NCBI RefSeq assembly: GCF_900101675.1 | Contig: NZ_FNKG01000004.1 | Coordinates: forward strand, 434,001-498,000 | Reading direction: 5' to 3' | Origin: Curtobacterium sp. UNCCL20 | Lineage (GTDB): Bacteria > Actinomycetota > Actinomycetes > Actinomycetales > Microbacteriaceae | Length of the DNA: 64,000 nucleotides | Part shown: one piece after another, positions 61,726 to 64,000 of the stretch | Layout of the letters: every line of letters starts with the position of its first letter | Numbering within the stretch: position 1 is the first letter of the stretch | Notes under the pieces: generated by a model | The model's database searches: none | Told to the model about the DNA's origin: nothing | The model's input: the letters and a program-made list of their open reading frames with translations, nothing else | Translations under genes and position numbers: made by a program

Positions 61726-62474
61726 TCGTCGCCCCGGTCGCCGAGACCCTCGTGCTGACGCATCGCGGTTCGACAGGAGGCCTTCCACGTCTGCCCGTGC
61801 GGTGAGAGCATCGCGTGCCAGCGGTCCTGGTCCTCCACGGCTCGGAGCCGATCGAGTTCCGGTCTCCCGATCGAATCCCGGACATCGGTCTCCACACCGC
61901 GGAAGGCCTGCGCGTAGTACTCGCCATCCGCCGGCGGCACTCGCTCGTCCCGGATCATCCGCACCGCTTCGTCCAAGGTGTACTGGGCACAGTTCGTCAG
62001 GAATTCCTGTTCGTCGGTCGACGATGCCACGCTGCCCGTCGCCGGTTCGATCTCAGGCGCGCCGCGGGGCGGTCGTGCCTGAGCGATGCGTTCCGCCGGT
62101 CCGATGACGAACCAGTTCGCTCCACGTCGGACGGCGCTGCCGTCGGACAGGGAATCAGCCCAGGGCGCGAGCACCTGACCCACAGAGTCAGCGGACCCGT
62201 AAACCCGGACGGACACAGTGTTCGCAGCATCGACACAGTCGTAACCACGCATCTCATCCCAGAAAGTCAGGTCATCTCGGTACTCGTCGCGATCGCCGCA
62301 TCGGAGGCGCTCGACGAGCGCATCGGCCACCTGCTGCAGGGAGCCGGAATCGAGGCGAGGAGTGGTGCGAACGCTGAACGAAGGCGACGCCGGTCCTGCC
62401 GGAGACTCGTGCGCGCTGCAGCCGGGTGCGATCAGGGCCGCGGCGCAGGCGCCCGCTCCGAGGAGCAGACGCAT
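61722..62474 (-). CDS. Lipoprotein of unknown function
   Basis: 250 residues. Signal peptide with lipobox APGC (Cys at about residue 20, MRLLLGAGACAAALIAPGCS). The mature part contains several Cys (RLRCGD, GYDCVD, TNCAQY, ASCRTA) that could pair outside the cell. No family recognised. Base and codon use are less GC-biased than the neighbours, as in the next gene, hinting at a separate history. Overlaps the membrane protein gene by ATGA. Confidence 0.72.
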   Translation of the reverse strand: MRLLLGAGACAAALIAPGCSAHESPAGPASPSFSVRTTPRLDSGSLQQVADALVERLRCGDRDEYRDDLTFWDEMRGYDCVDAANTVSVRVYGSADSVGQVLAPWADSLSDGSAVRRGANWFVIGPAERIAQARPPRGAPEIEPATGSVASSTDEQEFLTNCAQYTLDEAVRMIRDERVPPADGEYYAQAFRGVETDVRDSIGRPELDRLRAVEDQDRWHAMLSPHGQTWKASCRTAMRQHEGLGDRGDE

Positions 62475-62491
62475 GCACTTGGCGGGCCCGT

Positions 62492-62989
62492 TCAGCCCCA
62501 CTGCACGCCGGCGGCACCGGATGCCGTCATGCCGCGGATCTGCTTGGAAGCAGCCACGTTGCCCCAGTTGATGACCACGCCGCGTCGGCCCGTTCCGCAC
62601 CCCGCCGCAGTCCACGTGGTCTGCGCTCGGGAGTTGAATCCCTTACCCCAGACGCAAACGCCGACCTTCCCCCTGTCGCGATACCAGCTGTAGGTGATCT
62701 TCGTGTTCTTGCTTGACCCGATGATGCTGCAGCCCGGCACGGACGTGAGCATCGTCGGGATCGCGGCGAACGCCCGGTCGTGGCACTGATTCGCACGCCC
62801 GATCGGTTCGCCTCGGTCGTCAACCCGCACAGCGTTCGCTGGATCGAACGACGGATCCACGACGATTGCACCCGACGGCCCCGATGGGCCGGATTCCACC
62901 GCGGCCACGGCCGGGACGGCCACCAACACCGGTGAGACGACAGCGGCGACGCCGAGGGTGACGATCACTTGCTTGATGGTGCGCTTCAC
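62492..62989 (-). CDS. Secreted hypothetical protein
   Basis: 165 residues with a clear signal peptide (residues 1-30, cleavage near AVAAV), then a small domain with four or five Cys, basic and aromatic (SWYRDRGKVGVCVWGKGF). No family recognised; bacteriocin-like or wall-associated roles are possible but unsupported. GTG start with GGGGAG eight bases upstream and a typical -35/-10 promoter further up. Lower GC than average. It precedes the lipoprotein gene by 17 bases, probably one operon of three. Confidence 0.72.
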   Translation of the reverse strand: MKRTIKQVIVTLGVAAVVSPVLVAVPAVAAVESGPSGPSGAIVVDPSFDPANAVRVDDRGEPIGRANQCHDRAFAAIPTMLTSVPGCSIIGSSKNTKITYSWYRDRGKVGVCVWGKGFNSRAQTTWTAAGCGTGRRGVVINWGNVAASKQIRGMTASGAAGVQWG

Positions 62990-63034
62990 TGCACACTCCC
63001 CTTTCGAAGGCGGCCCCCATGACCGCGCTCGACA

Positions 63035-63064
63035 GGTATATCAAGTTGATAGCTGAAATTTCAA
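63035..63064 (-). promoter_or_regulatory. Promoter of the secreted-protein operon
   Basis: On the minus strand TTGAAA (63064-63059) is followed after 18 bases by TATACC (63040-63035), 46 bases before the GTG. The region is AT-rich and has a repeat AAGTTGA (63043-63049) facing TCAACTT (63061-63067), which could bind a regulator. Confidence 0.6.
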
Positions 63065-63279
63065 CTTTCGATCGGCACGAACCGCGGCCCGTCGTACCCG
63101 TCCCGGGTCACGTGCGCCGTGAAGTCCGCGAGCGACCGGACCCAGTGCCCGCGTTCGCCGTACAGCGCCTGGTAGACGACGACCGGCTCCTCGGTCTCGA
63201 CGTCCCGCGCGACGAGGAGCACCTCGTAGTCGTTCCCCTTGAAGTGTCGGTACCGGCCGGGCGTCACGTCGAAGCTCAC
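63061..63279 (-). CDS. DUF1653 domain-containing protein
   Basis: 72 residues, the full size of the family. GRYRHFKGNDYEVLLVARDV and VVYQALYGERGHWVRSL are the DUF1653 hallmarks; these small cytosolic proteins have no settled role. The GTG is seven bases after TAGCAT. It is divergent from the TMEM175-like channel, with only 36 bases between start codons. Confidence 0.92.
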   Translation of the reverse strand: MSFDVTPGRYRHFKGNDYEVLLVARDVETEEPVVVYQALYGERGHWVRSLADFTAHVTRDGYDGPRFVPIES

Positions 63280-63315
63280 CCGCCCGATGCTACGGCCGTC
63301 TCATACACTCAGCGC
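63280..63315. promoter_or_regulatory. 36-base divergent leaderless promoter pair
   Basis: The gap holds TAGCAT for the minus-strand gene (63292-63287) and TACACT for the plus-strand gene (63304-63309), each 6-7 bases before its start codon. Any -35 elements must therefore lie within the opposite gene's 5' region or promoter, so the two promoters are interlocked. Confidence 0.5.
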
Positions 63316-63915
63316 ATGACCGATCAGGCGCGAACGGACCGCGGCCTCGACCGCCTCGTGAACTTCTCGGACGCGACCGTCGCGATCGCGATCACCCTGC
63401 TCATCCTGCCGCTCGTCGACATCGCCAGCGAGCTGACGTCCGGCGAGAGCGCCGGTGACCTGCTGCAGGCGCACTGGCCGTCGATCGTCGAGTTCGGCAT
63501 CACGTTCTGGTTGATCTCCCGCTTCTGGATCCTCCACCACCAGGTGTTCGAGCACGTGCGTTCCTACAACGCTCGCGTCATGCAGCTGAACTTCGTCTGG
63601 CTGCTCAGCATCGTGTTCCTGCCGTTCGCCGCGAACCTGCTCAACAGCGGGCAGAACGACGACCGCATTGCCCATGCGGTCTACCTCGGCACGATGGTGG
63701 TCACGAGCCTCGCGCTCACCGGCATCGAGCTCGTGCTCCGACGGAACCCCGAGCTGCTCGCCACACCGCTCGGCGACTCGGCTCGTGGACTCATCGCGGC
63801 CTCGCTCTTGGCGGCGGCGCTGATCCTGTCCGTGGTGTTCCCCCGCATCGGGCTGCTCTGGGCGCTGTTGCTCCTCCTGCAGGGTCCGGTCGCGCGGGTC
63901 CTGCACCGCGTCTGA
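63316..63915 (+). CDS. TMEM175-family potassium channel-like membrane protein (DUF1211)
   Basis: 199 residues, six hydrophobic segments. The family motif appears as FSDATVAIAITLL near residues 17-29, at the first helix, as in bacterial TMEM175 channels that pass potassium as tetramers. WLISRFWILHHQVFEHVRSYN matches the conserved second part. The ATG is six bases after TACACT. Past the stop codon, 63916-64000 holds no recognisable feature. Confidence 0.85.
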   Translation: MTDQARTDRGLDRLVNFSDATVAIAITLLILPLVDIASELTSGESAGDLLQAHWPSIVEFGITFWLISRFWILHHQVFEHVRSYNARVMQLNFVWLLSIVFLPFAANLLNSGQNDDRIAHAVYLGTMVVTSLALTGIELVLRRNPELLATPLGDSARGLIAASLLAAALILSVVFPRIGLLWALLLLLQGPVARVLHRV

Positions 63916-64000
63916 TCCGGTGGAGCGAGGGCGGCCCCTGCGCCTGCTCCCAGCCGTCGGGCCGTCGTCACGTTCGGTCACGTTGGCCTTCTGCGATCCA

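Overview
The window is a very GC-rich (about 70 % or more), densely coded stretch of an actinobacterial chromosome. High GC, extensive opposite-strand shadow reading, bifunctional PutA, a split LigC plus polymerase-domain end-joining pair, a QsdR-type regulator, LAYTG-anchored surface proteins and many probably leaderless genes all fit the family Microbacteriaceae. A Curtobacterium-like plant-associated genus is my best guess, by inference and not by database search. I see no rRNA, tRNA, CRISPR array, insertion sequence, integrase or phage module, so this looks like ordinary chromosome rich in transport and regulation genes. No gene-free stretch exceeds about 300 bases.

Layout. 1-1.6 kb: truncated LysR gene divergent from an MFS exporter. 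1.8-4 kb: a redox/electrophile-looking set (NmrA-like protein, HxlR regulator with an N-terminal Cys-Pro, quinone reductase). 4.1-6.1 kb: small hypothetical protein, membrane GAF protein, secreted trypsin-like protease. 6.2-10.9 kb: ROK regulator plus xylFGH-type sugar importer. 11-14 kb: patatin and S9 peptidase. 14.2-16.5 kb: acyl-CoA dehydrogenase divergent from a QsdR-type regulator and hot-dog thioesterase. 16.7-21.2 kb: putA with a divergent LysR regulator. 21.4-26.7 kb: three tandem paralogous secreted proteins ending in LAYTG sorting signals. 26.9-28.6 kb: azoreductase and metallo-hydrolase. 28.6-35.7 kb: LacI-type regulator divergent from a five-gene carbohydrate operon (two Gfo/Idh/MocA oxidoreductases, two permeases, a Tat-type binding lipoprotein; no ATPase). 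35.7-38.1 kb: LigC-like ligase and a stand-alone LigD-type polymerase domain around a small ORF. 38.2-48.4 kb: DUF429, glycosyltransferase, uracil-DNA glycosylase-like protein, two APC permeases, lysozyme-like protein, small membrane proteins, DUF427 and a BLUF photoreceptor. 48.5-57.6 kb: SWIM/SNF2 helicase, aldo-keto reductase, secreted HNH-like nuclease, SDR, GPP34 and PH-domain proteins. 57.6-61.1 kb: a large RecB-like nuclease/SF1 helicase fusion. 61.2-63.9 kb: less GC-rich secreted and membrane genes, DUF1653 and a TMEM175-like channel.

Two genome-wide habits stand out. First, intergenic gaps hold several families of structured palindromes (paired AACACCGGTGTT palindromes exactly 50 bp apart in three places; a 59-bp stem element in two; 48-bp near-perfect palindromes in two). 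Second, about 27 genes carry a -10-like hexamer (usually TANNNT or CANNNT) that ends 6 or 7 bases before the start codon, as expected for leaderless mRNAs. The second pattern supports several start choices and shows that putA has a one-base frameshift in a G7 tract between its natural start and its main reading frame.
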